Virus record (IMG/VR): IMGVR_UViG_3300045950_000156
Coordinates: 1 to 23,923 of that record
Length of the DNA stretch: 23,923 nucleotides
Origin: a virus
Strand: one strand, 5' to 3'
Shown here piece after piece: positions 15,235 to 22,682 of the stretch (positions are counted from its first letter, which is position 1; the number at the start of each line of letters is the position of its first letter). The notes beneath the pieces were generated by a model, which did no database searches, was not told the origin of the DNA, and saw only the letters and a program-made list of their open reading frames with translations. A program made the translations under genes and the position numbers.

Positions 15235-16572
15235 TTACACCTTTTGTAGCGCTTTCAGGTAGGCTTGGAACAGATGGGGTAGGGCCAAGGACATCCCCTC
15301 CTTTCGCAGCATGCGATTGACCCGCCGTCGCGAGGGATACTCCTTGTTGGCCCTTATCTGCCCCACGACCTCCACAACCCGGCTACTCTGCCGATTCTGA
15401 TGTTCCCTGGACCTTGCCCTGACGGCTGCCTTGAACCGTTTGGTCAGCCTGGCATATTGCTCAGGAAACCAGTAGCGCAGGTAGCTTCGTGTCAGGCCTA
15501 GGCTGGCGGCGATTTCGGATACCGGCAAGGCGTCGTTTGCATCCAGCAGGGCAATCAGATGATCCTGGATTTTCTGGCGATGCTCGGGAGACACCCTTGG
15601 GCAAGCGTTCCGGTCCTTCAGTCGGCCCGGCAGAAGCCTCAGCGCGGTTGCCTTTGGCCAAGATGCTCCGAACACCTCAGTAGGCATCACATTCAACCCA
15701 TAGCAGAGCGGCAGGAGGTGGGTGATGCTGGGCCGCTCGTCCTTTCTCAGCCAGCCGTTCAGCCCGCGATCATGGAATCCCAGCGCTTTGCAGAACGCCG
15801 CCCTGTTGCCTTCCGCCACCGTCGAAACCTGCTCTTCGACGAAACGGCGGAATCGGTCGAAACAGATCGACAATCCAGCATCCGACTGATGCACCACCAT
15901 GTCGGTTACCGCCTTGGACACCCAGGACTGGAATTCCGTCAATGCCGCAGAAGGCCGGATGCCGGTGAGCGGTTTCCGGCAATGGCTACAGATGCCCAGA
16001 TCGGGATAGCGGGGCAGGTAGGGTTGCGTTTTGCTGCAATGAGGACAGCGATCTTCGAGCAGGCAAGCGTGCTCAGGGCAGGCCCGATACGGTTCGATGG
16101 ACCAGACCAGCGGGAAGCTGGTTGATTCGCCCAGAAGACGTTGCCGGTACAGGCAAACGGGGCACCATCTGGGATGGCGTGCCAGCAGCCCCTGTCCGTT
16201 GTGCGGAAAGGCCTCTTTCCATGGAAGCATGGTCAGACAGTCGAGGCCTGGCCGTCCGGTGAGATCTTCCATTGCAGAGACGAACAGCTCGGCATACTGG
16301 CCTATCCCATTCACGGTGCCGGCAAGACTGCGATAGAAAGTCGAATAGTCCAGCTTCCCGATCGCAGGCATGGCCTTGCCGAAAACCTTCCCAACCAGAT
16401 GGCGCGGACTGACTGCGTGCGCCCGGCTGGTTCGGACAATGAGCGACAAGAGTCCTTCCTGCCGCGGCGTCCCGATTCCAGCCGGAGGCAGCGAGAACAG
16501 GACGCTGCGGGGCGGAACATGCACGGCTGCCTGAGAATCCTCATCGAGCGAAAATTCCCAAGGGGCGTTCAT
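15235..16572 (-). CDS. tniQ: TniQ/TnsD-like target-selection protein
   Basis: The ATG at 16572 overlaps the TnsC stop (ATGA), giving 445 residues; the open frame continues upstream through tnsC but that is a shadow. The N-terminal TniQ domain (residues 25-160, with EGLLSLIVRTSRAHAVSP) is followed by zinc-binding pairs: CPVC (137-140), CPEH/C (165-170), CPHC (176-179) and CSHC (195-198). The C-terminal half has helix-turn-helix-like segments, LPVSEIAASLGLTRSYLRYWF (350-370, quoted in part) and a second at about 395-435. This is TnsD-like: such proteins read a target site and recruit TnsC. No attachment site is identifiable here. Shorter CRISPR-type TniQ proteins usually lack the long C-terminal DNA-binding part, so direct DNA recognition is more likely. 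Confidence 0.9.
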   Translation of the reverse strand: MNAPWEFSLDEDSQAAVHVPPRSVLFSLPPAGIGTPRQEGLLSLIVRTSRAHAVSPRHLVGKVFGKAMPAIGKLDYSTFYRSLAGTVNGIGQYAELFVSAMEDLTGRPGLDCLTMLPWKEAFPHNGQGLLARHPRWCPVCLYRQRLLGESTSFPLVWSIEPYRACPEHACLLEDRCPHCSKTQPYLPRYPDLGICSHCRKPLTGIRPSAALTEFQSWVSKAVTDMVVHQSDAGLSICFDRFRRFVEEQVSTVAEGNRAAFCKALGFHDRGLNGWLRKDERPSITHLLPLCYGLNVMPTEVFGASWPKATALRLLPGRLKDRNACPRVSPEHRQKIQDHLIALLDANDALPVSEIAASLGLTRSYLRYWFPEQYARLTKRFKAAVRARSREHQNRQSSRVVEVVGQIRANKEYPSRRRVNRMLRKEGMSLALPHLFQAYLKALQKV

Positions 16573-17684
16573 GGAAGCACCATTCCGACCGGATCGCGCT
16601 TCGGATTGCGCGTGCCAGGACGACGGGGCTTCTTCATAGCGCCGGGTTCGTCCCGTGCCAGCAGGACGCCGTTCTTCAGGAGATCGAGCAGCCGGTCGTC
16701 CCCGACATCGGCCAGCTTTACCTCGCCGAGACAGGCTTCCTCGATGATGGTCATGAGCCCGCGGTTTTTCAGGGCGAAGCGCTCGGCGAAGACCGCATCG
16801 ATGAGAGGCGCTCCCTCGCGCAGGGCGTACTCGAGACAGCGCGCCAGCCAGTCCTTCAGGATGCCGACGCAGCCTGCCGACTTCTGATAGAAATATTCGG
16901 CATCGCAGTCCAACCGGGTCGGAACATGTTTCGACAACCGCTCCTCGAAGAACTTGAGGATCTTGCGGAAGTTCTTGCGATCCTCGCCCGATCTCAGGTC
17001 GTAGCGGGGGTAGTTCACCACCTGACTGCGCCGGGTGAGCTGGCCGCTCTGCTCCAGGATATCGAGCAGGCGGTAGGTGCCGATGAGCAATATGGTGACC
17101 CCGGTTTCGATGGTGAGGGATTTCAGGCACTCGAACTGGCACTCCAGGCGCTGCCTGCCTCCCACCAGAAGCAGATGCTGCGCCTCGTCGATGACGAGCA
17201 GCCTGGTCTTGCGCAGGCGCAGATATTCCTCGACCGCGCGGCGCAGCGCGTCTGCGGTCGACTGCTCCAATCCGTTGGCTTCGAAGCCATGGTCGGGCAG
17301 AAGCGAGCCCTGCCTGGGCAGCATCAGCTTGCGATCGACCAGCGGTTCGCCCTGGCCATGGAGGAGGCGTATGTGGAAGTCCTTCCAGCTGAACCCGGCG
17401 CCGTTCGGCGGTACCGCATTGATCGTCACCACCGGCACGAAATCCGGCTCCAGGGCTATGCGTTCCTCGTAGTACAGGAGCAGCCGATTGCGGGCGGCCC
17501 TGGCCAGCGTGCTTTTGCCCACACCGGTAGGGCCGGTGAAGATGATGATCTGGGGCGACGAAGACGCCCCGAGGGCGGCTCCAAGCTTGCTGAAGGTGTC
17601 CTTGGCGATCGGGTGCGAAAAGACGCAACCCTGAAAGTCAGCCAGCGCCTTGGTAACCGGATCGTGAGTTGTCTGCGGCATCAT
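16569..17684 (-). CDS. tnsC: TnsC-like AAA+ transposition regulator ATPase
   Basis: A 371-residue AAA+ protein. Walker A is GPTGVGKST (residues 51-59). Walker B is LLVIDEAQH (162-170). A sensor-1-like strand is ILLIGTYR (199-205), and TRRS near residue 218 is a candidate arginine finger. TnsC/TniB proteins form ATP-dependent filaments on DNA, linking the target selector to the transposase. The start ATG overlaps the TnsAB stop (ATGATG with TGA inside), and the end overlaps TniQ, so all three are translated as a coupled operon. The Lys/Arg/Pro-rich tail (KKPRRPGTRNPKRDP) may be the contact region with TnsA/TnsB. Length is shorter than Tn7 TnsC (555 aa), nearer to TniB-like and CAST forms. Confidence 0.92.
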   Translation of the reverse strand: MMPQTTHDPVTKALADFQGCVFSHPIAKDTFSKLGAALGASSSPQIIIFTGPTGVGKSTLARAARNRLLLYYEERIALEPDFVPVVTINAVPPNGAGFSWKDFHIRLLHGQGEPLVDRKLMLPRQGSLLPDHGFEANGLEQSTADALRRAVEEYLRLRKTRLLVIDEAQHLLLVGGRQRLECQFECLKSLTIETGVTILLIGTYRLLDILEQSGQLTRRSQVVNYPRYDLRSGEDRKNFRKILKFFEERLSKHVPTRLDCDAEYFYQKSAGCVGILKDWLARCLEYALREGAPLIDAVFAERFALKNRGLMTIIEEACLGEVKLADVGDDRLLDLLKNGVLLARDEPGAMKKPRRPGTRNPKRDPVGMVLP

Positions 17685-20323
17685 TTCAGCACCTCGAAGA
17701 CTTCGAGGCTGACCGGGCCCGACCAGGGATCCTCCGCGGGGCCCGCCGGCTCCTGTGCAGGGGGCGCCGGCAATGCCGGGGCCTGGGGTTCGTGGGCGCG
17801 CAGCTCGGCGTCGCGGCGCTGCTGCCGGAGAACGGCCTCCGTTTTGCGAGTCTGGCTGACGTAGGTGGCGATATCGCTGGCATTGACGCCACGCCGGACG
17901 TCGGCCAGATGATGCAGCGCCCGGATTTCCTGACTGATGGCGGCGATTTCACGCTCGGTGCGGCGCTCGAAAAGAGACTGATGCTCGGAACGGCACAGCA
18001 CCCATTCGCCGCTGACCAGCGCAAAGGCCCTGGAAACGTCGAACGGATCGTAGACCAGAGGAACCTTTGAACGGACCACCTTGGGCTCGCGGAAGATCGG
18101 ATGCCAGTAGTGGATGCCCTTGATCTTGATGCCACTGCCGGCACGCACCAGTGCCTTGCCGGCCGGAGTCGTGGGCATGCAGAGGCGATTGAAGTCCTCC
18201 GTATACGGAATCAGCACATGTTCGCGCGTACCGGCCAGACGCAATCCACGGATCATTGCGTCCCTGGGCGACATGCCCAATGTGGGATGTTGGCGGTTGG
18301 CGTATACCGTATCGACAAATGCCTCGAAGGCGTCCGTCAGGGCCGGCAATGTCCAGACGGCGAGTGTGCGCGGATCGTGGCTCGGCGACATGCTGCGCGG
18401 CCGCTGCAGAGCCTGGCTGTTGCCGGCAAGGTTGTGGATGAACGCCTGGTTGTTCACCCCGAAGAAGCGTTCGACGACCGAGCCGAAGCGCCCCTTGGCG
18501 GCCGGGCGCGATTTCTTGTTGCACCGCAGCCGCGCCAGCAGCGCCTCGAAGTAGAGGCTCTCGAAGTCGCTGCCCTGGTCCACCACGATCGTCTTCGGTA
18601 TCCGCCCGTGGCGGCGGACGGCGTTGCGGATCACCGCCATGCAGCTTCGGTAGCTGGGCGGGTCGAAGCTGAGGAAAAAGGCCAGAATCAGACGCGTGTA
18701 GGCATCGATGAGAATGGTCAGCCAGGGCCTGCCCAGGTTGGCGCCCGTGCGGCTGTCCACCAGTTCCACGTCCAACTCGGTGTGGTCGATATGGCCGATC
18801 TCGAAAGGACGCTCACCGTGCCGCGGCGTGGATTGATTAATACGCCACTGGAACTCGCTGACGCCGTAGGCGGCACGTCTGCCCTGGCGGGCAAGCACGA
18901 CCTCTTCTTCTTTCCGCCGCCGGATCTCGGCCCGGAAGGTCTTGTCGGAAGGCGGCGGCAGGCCGCGCTTGATGCAGAGGTTGCGCGCCATGCCCCAGGC
19001 CACCGTGATCTTCGGCTGCGAAGCATTCAGCACCTCGGCGTCGATGACCTCGTTCATCGCTTCGATTACGCCGGCGCTGATCTTCCTGGTGCGGTTACCG
19101 CGGGCGCTGATCCTGGGTAGCAGGCCGACAAAGCGATTGCCGTAGAGAAGTTCGCCCTCGACGGCACGCTTGCGCAGGTAGCGCAATGTTCTGGGCGGTA
19201 CGGCAACATCGCCGGGCGAGGCATCGAGGCGCCTGATGCGCTCGACGGCCTGTTTAAGGTCTACGGGGGAGGCTTTCCTCAGGGCTTCCGCAGCCAGGGC
19301 ATTGCGCTGGTTCTCATCTTCGGTGAGGCCGGTGATCGCGCCCTTTGCGACGAGGGATCGGAACAAATCCAGATCCAGGTTCGTGATGGCACGATTCCCG
19401 TCTTCAAGAAAGACATCCGTGGAGCCGACGTTGAGAATGCGCCAGGGATTGCCGTCCCAAATAACTTGGGTTCCGGCCTGCATGAGGACCGTATGCAGGG
19501 GAACGAGTGCGCACCCGCTGCTGCCGCGCCTTTGCCCCGCATAGATCTCGGCGCTGAGGGCATCGTGGCAGACGTTGGTGAAGCCGGGCTCCGACAGCAG
19601 TTCGTGCTCCAGGTCGACGAATAGGCGTTTGAAGGCGATCAGCCTGAATACCGTGTCGGCCGGGATGTCGCCGCCTTCCAGCAGCCGCTGCAGAGGCACC
19701 CACCGCTCCGTCGCGAAGAGGCCAGCGACAGCGGCAGCCTCTTCGTCGGTGGGCGACTGACAGTCGGCGCGGAGGTAATCGGACAGAAACTCGAGATTCC
19801 GCACCAGGATCCAGTTGACACCCTTGTCACACACCACCTTGAAGCCGAGGCCATACTGCGCCGCGAACGCCTCTCCCGGCGGGCAGCGCCAGCCGCCGTT
19901 GCCATCCGGCACGAAACGTTCGCTGCCGCTCCGGTGGGATTCCTGCAGGTCCTTCTCCGGCTTGCATTCCACCCATCCCATCCACCGGGTCTGGATGAGG
20001 AAAAAGTCCGGCGTGGAAAGATGGGAGATGTTTTTCCCGCTTCCGTTCCGGTAGGTGAGCTTCACCTGGGAAGGCTGGTCGTAGAACTCGGCCGTGTCCG
20101 GGTCGTGTTCCCACTGATAGATCCAGGGCAACTCGCCCTTGTGGCTTTCGGCCTGGATGACGCAGCCCATCTTCAGGCTGGCGAATCGGGTGGCGACGTT
20201 GTGGGTGCCGCCGCCCACCCTGCGTACTGGTTCGGATGTGCGGACGTGCTCGACGACCTTGCGGCCGATAAGTGGAATATCCTGCTGAATGAAAAATTGC
20301 AGCAGCTGTTCTTTGTTAAGCAT
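17681..20323 (-). CDS. tnsAB: TnsA-TnsB fusion transposase
   Basis: An 880-residue fusion. Residues 40-200 match the TnsA endonuclease: E64 region (ESHKGELPWIYQWEHDPD), D106 in STPDFFLI, and K121 in WVECKPEKD. TnsA cuts the 5' ends. After a linker and helix-turn-helix-like region (about 330-480), the DDE integrase domain begins. It has D513 (GHIDHTELDVELV), D582 (VVDQGSDF) and E618 (SVVERFFG), i.e. DX35E spacing between the last two. The C-terminal part includes NRQHPTLGMSPRDAM and ends in a Pro/Ala-rich tail. All catalytic residues look intact, predicting cut-and-paste transposition. The start has an AAGGAG site 6 bases upstream. Natural TnsA-TnsB fusions occur in some Tn7-like and type I-B CAST elements. 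Confidence 0.93.
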   Translation of the reverse strand: MLNKEQLLQFFIQQDIPLIGRKVVEHVRTSEPVRRVGGGTHNVATRFASLKMGCVIQAESHKGELPWIYQWEHDPDTAEFYDQPSQVKLTYRNGSGKNISHLSTPDFFLIQTRWMGWVECKPEKDLQESHRSGSERFVPDGNGGWRCPPGEAFAAQYGLGFKVVCDKGVNWILVRNLEFLSDYLRADCQSPTDEEAAAVAGLFATERWVPLQRLLEGGDIPADTVFRLIAFKRLFVDLEHELLSEPGFTNVCHDALSAEIYAGQRRGSSGCALVPLHTVLMQAGTQVIWDGNPWRILNVGSTDVFLEDGNRAITNLDLDLFRSLVAKGAITGLTEDENQRNALAAEALRKASPVDLKQAVERIRRLDASPGDVAVPPRTLRYLRKRAVEGELLYGNRFVGLLPRISARGNRTRKISAGVIEAMNEVIDAEVLNASQPKITVAWGMARNLCIKRGLPPPSDKTFRAEIRRRKEEEVVLARQGRRAAYGVSEFQWRINQSTPRHGERPFEIGHIDHTELDVELVDSRTGANLGRPWLTILIDAYTRLILAFFLSFDPPSYRSCMAVIRNAVRRHGRIPKTIVVDQGSDFESLYFEALLARLRCNKKSRPAAKGRFGSVVERFFGVNNQAFIHNLAGNSQALQRPRSMSPSHDPRTLAVWTLPALTDAFEAFVDTVYANRQHPTLGMSPRDAMIRGLRLAGTREHVLIPYTEDFNRLCMPTTPAGKALVRAGSGIKIKGIHYWHPIFREPKVVRSKVPLVYDPFDVSRAFALVSGEWVLCRSEHQSLFERRTEREIAAISQEIRALHHLADVRRGVNASDIATYVSQTRKTEAVLRQQRRDAELRAHEPQAPALPAPPAQEPAGPAEDPWSGPVSLEVFEVLK

Positions 20324-20464
20324 GAGAATCTCCTTGCCCTATTCCGTCCTATAGCGATGCCATCTTTGATCAAGACGGATGCTCGCCTGACGACGGAGTC
20401 ATTCAGAAATTGCGAGTGGATGGCCCGAAACGGCCATAGGAGACCAACCAGGTGCGAAAAACTC

Positions 20465-20493
20465 TTGACACCCGGGGATACGACGCGGAGAAT
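20465..20493 (+). promoter_or_regulatory. Promoter-like sequence, rightward, upstream of tnsAB
   Basis: TTGACA (20465-20470) and GAGAAT (20488-20493) with an ideal 17-base spacer form a sigma-70-like promoter pointing away from tnsAB. The inverted repeat at 20494-20521 begins at the next base, where transcription would start, and a strong hairpin follows. No + strand gene is downstream for more than 400 bases, so the product would be a short RNA of about 60 bases. The -10 is imperfect, so chance occurrence cannot be excluded. Confidence 0.4.
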
Positions 20494-20521
20494 TTGCATG
20501 TCGGTCAGCACTGACATGCAA
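20494..20521. promoter_or_regulatory. 28-bp inverted repeat, possible operator or transposase site
   Basis: TTGCATGTC and GACATGCAA are perfectly complementary 9-base arms around a 10-base spacer that itself contains part of a smaller inverted repeat (GTCAG/CTGAC). It lies about 170 bases upstream of tnsAB. Its length and two-turn geometry fit a dimeric DNA-binding protein, for example the small HTH protein encoded nearby, or a transposon-end site. No second copy is visible in the window. Confidence 0.5.
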
Positions 20522-20524
20522 TCC

Positions 20525-20556
20525 AAACGGCCTGGGGTTACCGCCTCAGGCCGTTT
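20525..20556. terminator. Strong hairpin, probable (bidirectional) terminator
   Basis: AAACGGCCTG pairs perfectly with CAGGCCGTTT, with further G-C and G-T pairs inside, leaving a 6-base loop. T-tracts are weak on both sides (CGTTTGCGTCTT rightward, CCGTTTGGATT leftward). It would end transcription arriving from the small HTH gene on the - strand, and could end a short + strand RNA from the adjacent promoter-like sequence. Confidence 0.6.
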
Positions 20557-20585
20557 GCGTCTTGGTCTCGTGAATCAGCGCATAT

Positions 20586-20597
20586 CTAGGTTGTCAT
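20586..20597 (-). pseudogene. Abrupt gene start (three codons then stop): possible insertion scar
   Basis: A perfect AGGAGG (20605-20610 on the complementary strand) stands 7 bases before an ATG at 20597, 41 bases after the stop of the small HTH gene and on the same strand. The frame reads Met-Thr-Thr and then TAG. A strong start signal with no gene suggests that a second gene of this operon was cut off near here, perhaps by insertion of the transposition module. Alternatively it is a short leader peptide or a chance match. Confidence 0.4.
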
Positions 20598-20638
20598 GAT
20601 GGGACCTCCTTCTTCTGTGGGCTTGTCGTGGTATCGGC

Positions 20639-20881
20639 TCAGATTTTTCCTGCGCCGGCCTGCGTACTTAGCCACGCAGCAACGTCGATAGTCAGGGCAA
20701 ACAACCCCCGCCTTCCTGGTAACGAAAAAACATTGACGCCAAGCTCGCCGCGCTGTTTGCTGCGATGAAATGCGGCGTAGCTTTTAAATCCCAAAGCCGA
20801 GTACAGATCTCTGCCACCTAGCGTTGGGCCATAGCGATCAAGCAACTGCCTGGACAGCGCTTGTGGGGTGGTTGAGCCCAT
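20639..20881 (-). CDS. Small winged-helix DNA-binding protein, AlpA/PrtN-like
   Basis: I chose ATG 20881 (AAAGG 7 bases upstream) over a TTG at 20908, giving 80 residues. The sequence LLDRYGPTLGGRDLYSALGF is followed by a basic segment (HRSKQRGEL), a short hairpin (VFSLPGRRGLFAL) and DVAAWLS. This pattern resembles MerR/AlpA-type winged helices and pyocin activator PrtN-like proteins, which control excision or prophage and toxin genes. No effector domain is present. It is divergent from the unknown gene to the right. Partial symmetry in the shared promoter suggests that it regulates both. The family call is tentative. Confidence 0.6.
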   Translation of the reverse strand: MGSTTPQALSRQLLDRYGPTLGGRDLYSALGFKSYAAFHRSKQRGELGVNVFSLPGRRGLFALTIDVAAWLSTQAGAGKI

Positions 20882-20901
20882 ATGCGAACCTTTAGCAAAA
20901 T

Positions 20902-20932
20902 TGAGCAAGATCGATTTGGGCTCATCTTGACA
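20902..20932. promoter_or_regulatory. Divergent promoter region with overlapping inverted repeats
   Basis: CAAGAT (20906-20911) and ATCTTG (20924-20929) form one inverted repeat; TGAGC (20902-20906) and GCTCA (20920-20924) form a second that overlaps it. TTGACA at 20927-20932 could be a -35 for the rightward gene, but the -10 at suitable spacing (TCTAGG) is poor. This 108-base gap between divergent genes is the natural place for the small HTH protein to act. Confidence 0.4.
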
Positions 20933-20989
20933 ATGCGGAATCGGGGAATCTAGGCTTCTTTAACCTTGATTCAAGTGACACCAAAAGCG

Positions 20990-21841
20990 ATGGGCAAACC
21001 GCGCGGAGGGCAGCGAAAACATTGGGCGGAAGAAGCGCGTATATGGGCTTGGTATGCCGAGATCAGGAGGCGCTGCAACTGGTCCGACTATGCGCTGGAC
21101 TTGGAGTTTGCCTGGACTGAGGAAGGACGGGGTTCTCGCTCTACCACCCAGCGACCACGGACATTCGAGGGGATTCGCAAGTTGGCGCGAGCGCCAAGAG
21201 GTCATGAGGGGCGCTGGCGGGGAATGGCGGAGCTTGTGGCCGCCGTTGAGCGAAATCGACTGTTCAAAGGCACTCAGGCGCTATTCAAGGCAGAAATATG
21301 GGATCTGTTCCAGGATATGGCTCCGCCCCCCGCAACTGTCCAGAAGCGAATTGATCGCCTCCTCAAGGCCAATCGGCTGATGCGCGTGCCAGCGGAAAAG
21401 GCTTTGAATAGCAGCGAGGCGTTGGTCCGCAAACACGGACTAGCGTCCGTATATGACCGTTGCCTGCTTCTTAGTCTTGGACAGATGGACCGGTTCTCCG
21501 CGGTGGCGTTGGTCTGGTCTCTGTATCTGCAGACAGAGCCCGCCCATAATGCGCGGTTCAGGGCTGTGGTCGAAGGGATCGCCGATCGCTTGCTTGACCA
21601 TTTCTTCTTTGATTTGTTGCCTGACCGGCATCTCGATTTTTACGACAAAGCAATCGGGGCTCTACTCCGATCCCGGTTGGATTTATCCTCCATGGGAATA
21701 AGCGGATATGGATACATTGAGACAGTTGGAACCTGGCTTGTGGTTCCAGAGCATTTGATTGAGAAGCTGACAGAGGGGCACTTGATGCTGGATCCTTTGG
21801 AAGGAGTTCCAGGAGCGCCGTTACAACGGAAGTCGCAGTGA
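20990..21841 (+). CDS. Protein of unknown function (about 283 aa)
   Basis: I do not recognise this protein. The best start is ATG 20990 (MGKPRGGQRKHWAEEARIW), with in-frame GTG 20975 and TTG 20966 as alternatives; none has a strong ribosome site. It is basic and helical at the N-terminus, with many Trp and Arg residues (IWAWYAEIRRRCNWSDYALD). The middle is helical (GTQALFKAEIWDLFQDM). The C-terminal part is more acidic and aromatic (DHFFFDLLPDRHLDFYDKA). There is no signal peptide, membrane segment or enzyme motif. It is divergent from the small HTH gene and its codon use is less GC-biased than that of the phosphoesterases downstream, which suggests separate acquisition. Some mobile elements carry such HTH-plus-unknown pairs. 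Confidence 0.65.
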   Translation: MGKPRGGQRKHWAEEARIWAWYAEIRRRCNWSDYALDLEFAWTEEGRGSRSTTQRPRTFEGIRKLARAPRGHEGRWRGMAELVAAVERNRLFKGTQALFKAEIWDLFQDMAPPPATVQKRIDRLLKANRLMRVPAEKALNSSEALVRKHGLASVYDRCLLLSLGQMDRFSAVALVWSLYLQTEPAHNARFRAVVEGIADRLLDHFFFDLLPDRHLDFYDKAIGALLRSRLDLSSMGISGYGYIETVGTWLVVPEHLIEKLTEGHLMLDPLEGVPGAPLQRKSQ

Positions 21842-21858
21842 TTTTGGATGAGGTGGCG

Positions 21859-21879
21859 TTTCCGTGTTTTTCGCGGAAA
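21859..21879. terminator. Hairpin between convergent genes
   Basis: TTTCCG and CGGAAA form a 6-bp stem with a T-rich 9-base loop, between the convergent stops of the unknown gene (21841) and the first phosphoesterase (21887). T-tracts after the stem are absent, so efficiency is doubtful, but its position suggests a shared terminator. Confidence 0.4.
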
Positions 21880-21886
21880 GAGCACA

Positions 21887-22681
21887 TCACAACTTTACTA
21901 CCAATTCTGGCTGAAACTCACCCACCATCTCCCCCGGCACATACCCCCGCGGATTACTCACCACCCGCGTACCCTCGATCTCATAGTCCGTCGCCAGATG
22001 CGTATGCCCATGCACCCATAACCGTACTTGGTTTTCGCCCATCAGGCGCTCCAGGTTCGAAGCGTAGGCCGCGTCCAGCAGCCATGAAGGCTCCTGATAG
22101 CTGAGGCTTCTCGCGCTCGGCGCATGATGGGTCACCACCACAGTCGGCCCATCGTGGTGATTGGCGAGCTCTCCTTCCAGCCAGGCGCGCGAGACCAAAT
22201 GCCGCTCCCGCGACATGGCCGGTGTAAATGGAATCAGCTTTGTCTTTCCGTAGCCGCCGTCCCGGCGTCCCGCCATGATGTGCCGGAAGTCGCCCATCTT
22301 CATCCCCGCCTCTTCCATCGCCCGGACGTTCCGCTCCTCTTCCTCGAAGAGCGCAAAGTCCGTCCATAACGTGCAGCCGAGGAAACGCACCCCGTCGATC
22401 ACCGCGGCGTCGTTCTCCAACACATGCACGTGCGTGCCCCGGCACTTCGTCCTCGCTGCGGCGAGGAGCTCCGGCATCAACCGCTGCCCGTAATACTCGT
22501 GGTTGCCGAGGACGTAGATCACCGGCCTCCGAATGGCGGCGAGCGCCCAGGCGATGCCCCGCAGCCCGACGCCGATGTCGCCGGCGAGAACCGTGACATC
22601 GGCGTCGATGGCGTTGAGGTCGACTTCCCGCGGCCAGCGGGCGAACTCGAGGTGCAGGTCGTTCAGGATGTGCAGCCTCAC
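21887..22681 (-). CDS. Metallophosphoesterase (calcineurin-like), copy 1
   Basis: Starts at GTG 22681, one base after the stop of the second phosphoesterase, with GGAGG just upstream. The 264-residue protein contains the full metal-binding set: D8 and H10 (NDLHLEF), D35 (LAGDIG), N60 and H61 (LGNHEYYG), the TVVVTHHAPS histidines, and H226 with H228 in VHGHTHLATD. Such enzymes hydrolyse phosphoester bonds in nucleotides, nucleic acids or proteins with two metals; the substrate cannot be read from sequence. It is a tandem paralogue of the upstream gene, sharing motif spacing and end phrases (NPRGY). The two are almost certainly co-transcribed with the AAA+ gene. Confidence 0.88.
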   Translation of the reverse strand: MRLHILNDLHLEFARWPREVDLNAIDADVTVLAGDIGVGLRGIAWALAAIRRPVIYVLGNHEYYGQRLMPELLAAARTKCRGTHVHVLENDAAVIDGVRFLGCTLWTDFALFEEEERNVRAMEEAGMKMGDFRHIMAGRRDGGYGKTKLIPFTPAMSRERHLVSRAWLEGELANHHDGPTVVVTHHAPSARSLSYQEPSWLLDAAYASNLERLMGENQVRLWVHGHTHLATDYEIEGTRVVSNPRGYVPGEMVGEFQPELVVKL

Positions 22682-22682
22682 C

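Noticed and set aside
15235-17628. A 797-codon open frame covering tniQ and most of tnsC
   Set aside because: The upstream part is the off-frame shadow of tnsC, which has clear Walker motifs; tniQ starts at 16572 through an ATGA overlap.
20173-20526. A 117-codon leftward frame over the tnsAB upstream region and start
   Set aside because: No ribosome site, its start lies in the inverted repeat, and half overlaps tnsAB in another frame.
15106-20527. TCCAAA at 15106-15111 and again at 20522-20527 as a target-site duplication of the Tn7-like element
   Set aside because: A 6-base match in these intervals is expected by chance, and the adjoining sequences do not form matching TGT...ACA ends.
20616-20621. 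TGTGGG at 20616, like the Tn7 terminal sequence
   Set aside because: It points outward from the tns genes rather than inward, and no repeated transposase sites follow it.
14792-20640. CRISPR array or guide RNA for the TniQ module
   Set aside because: No repeat-spacer pattern; the 17-bp repeats are irregular in spacing and orientation and no Cas gene is present in the window.
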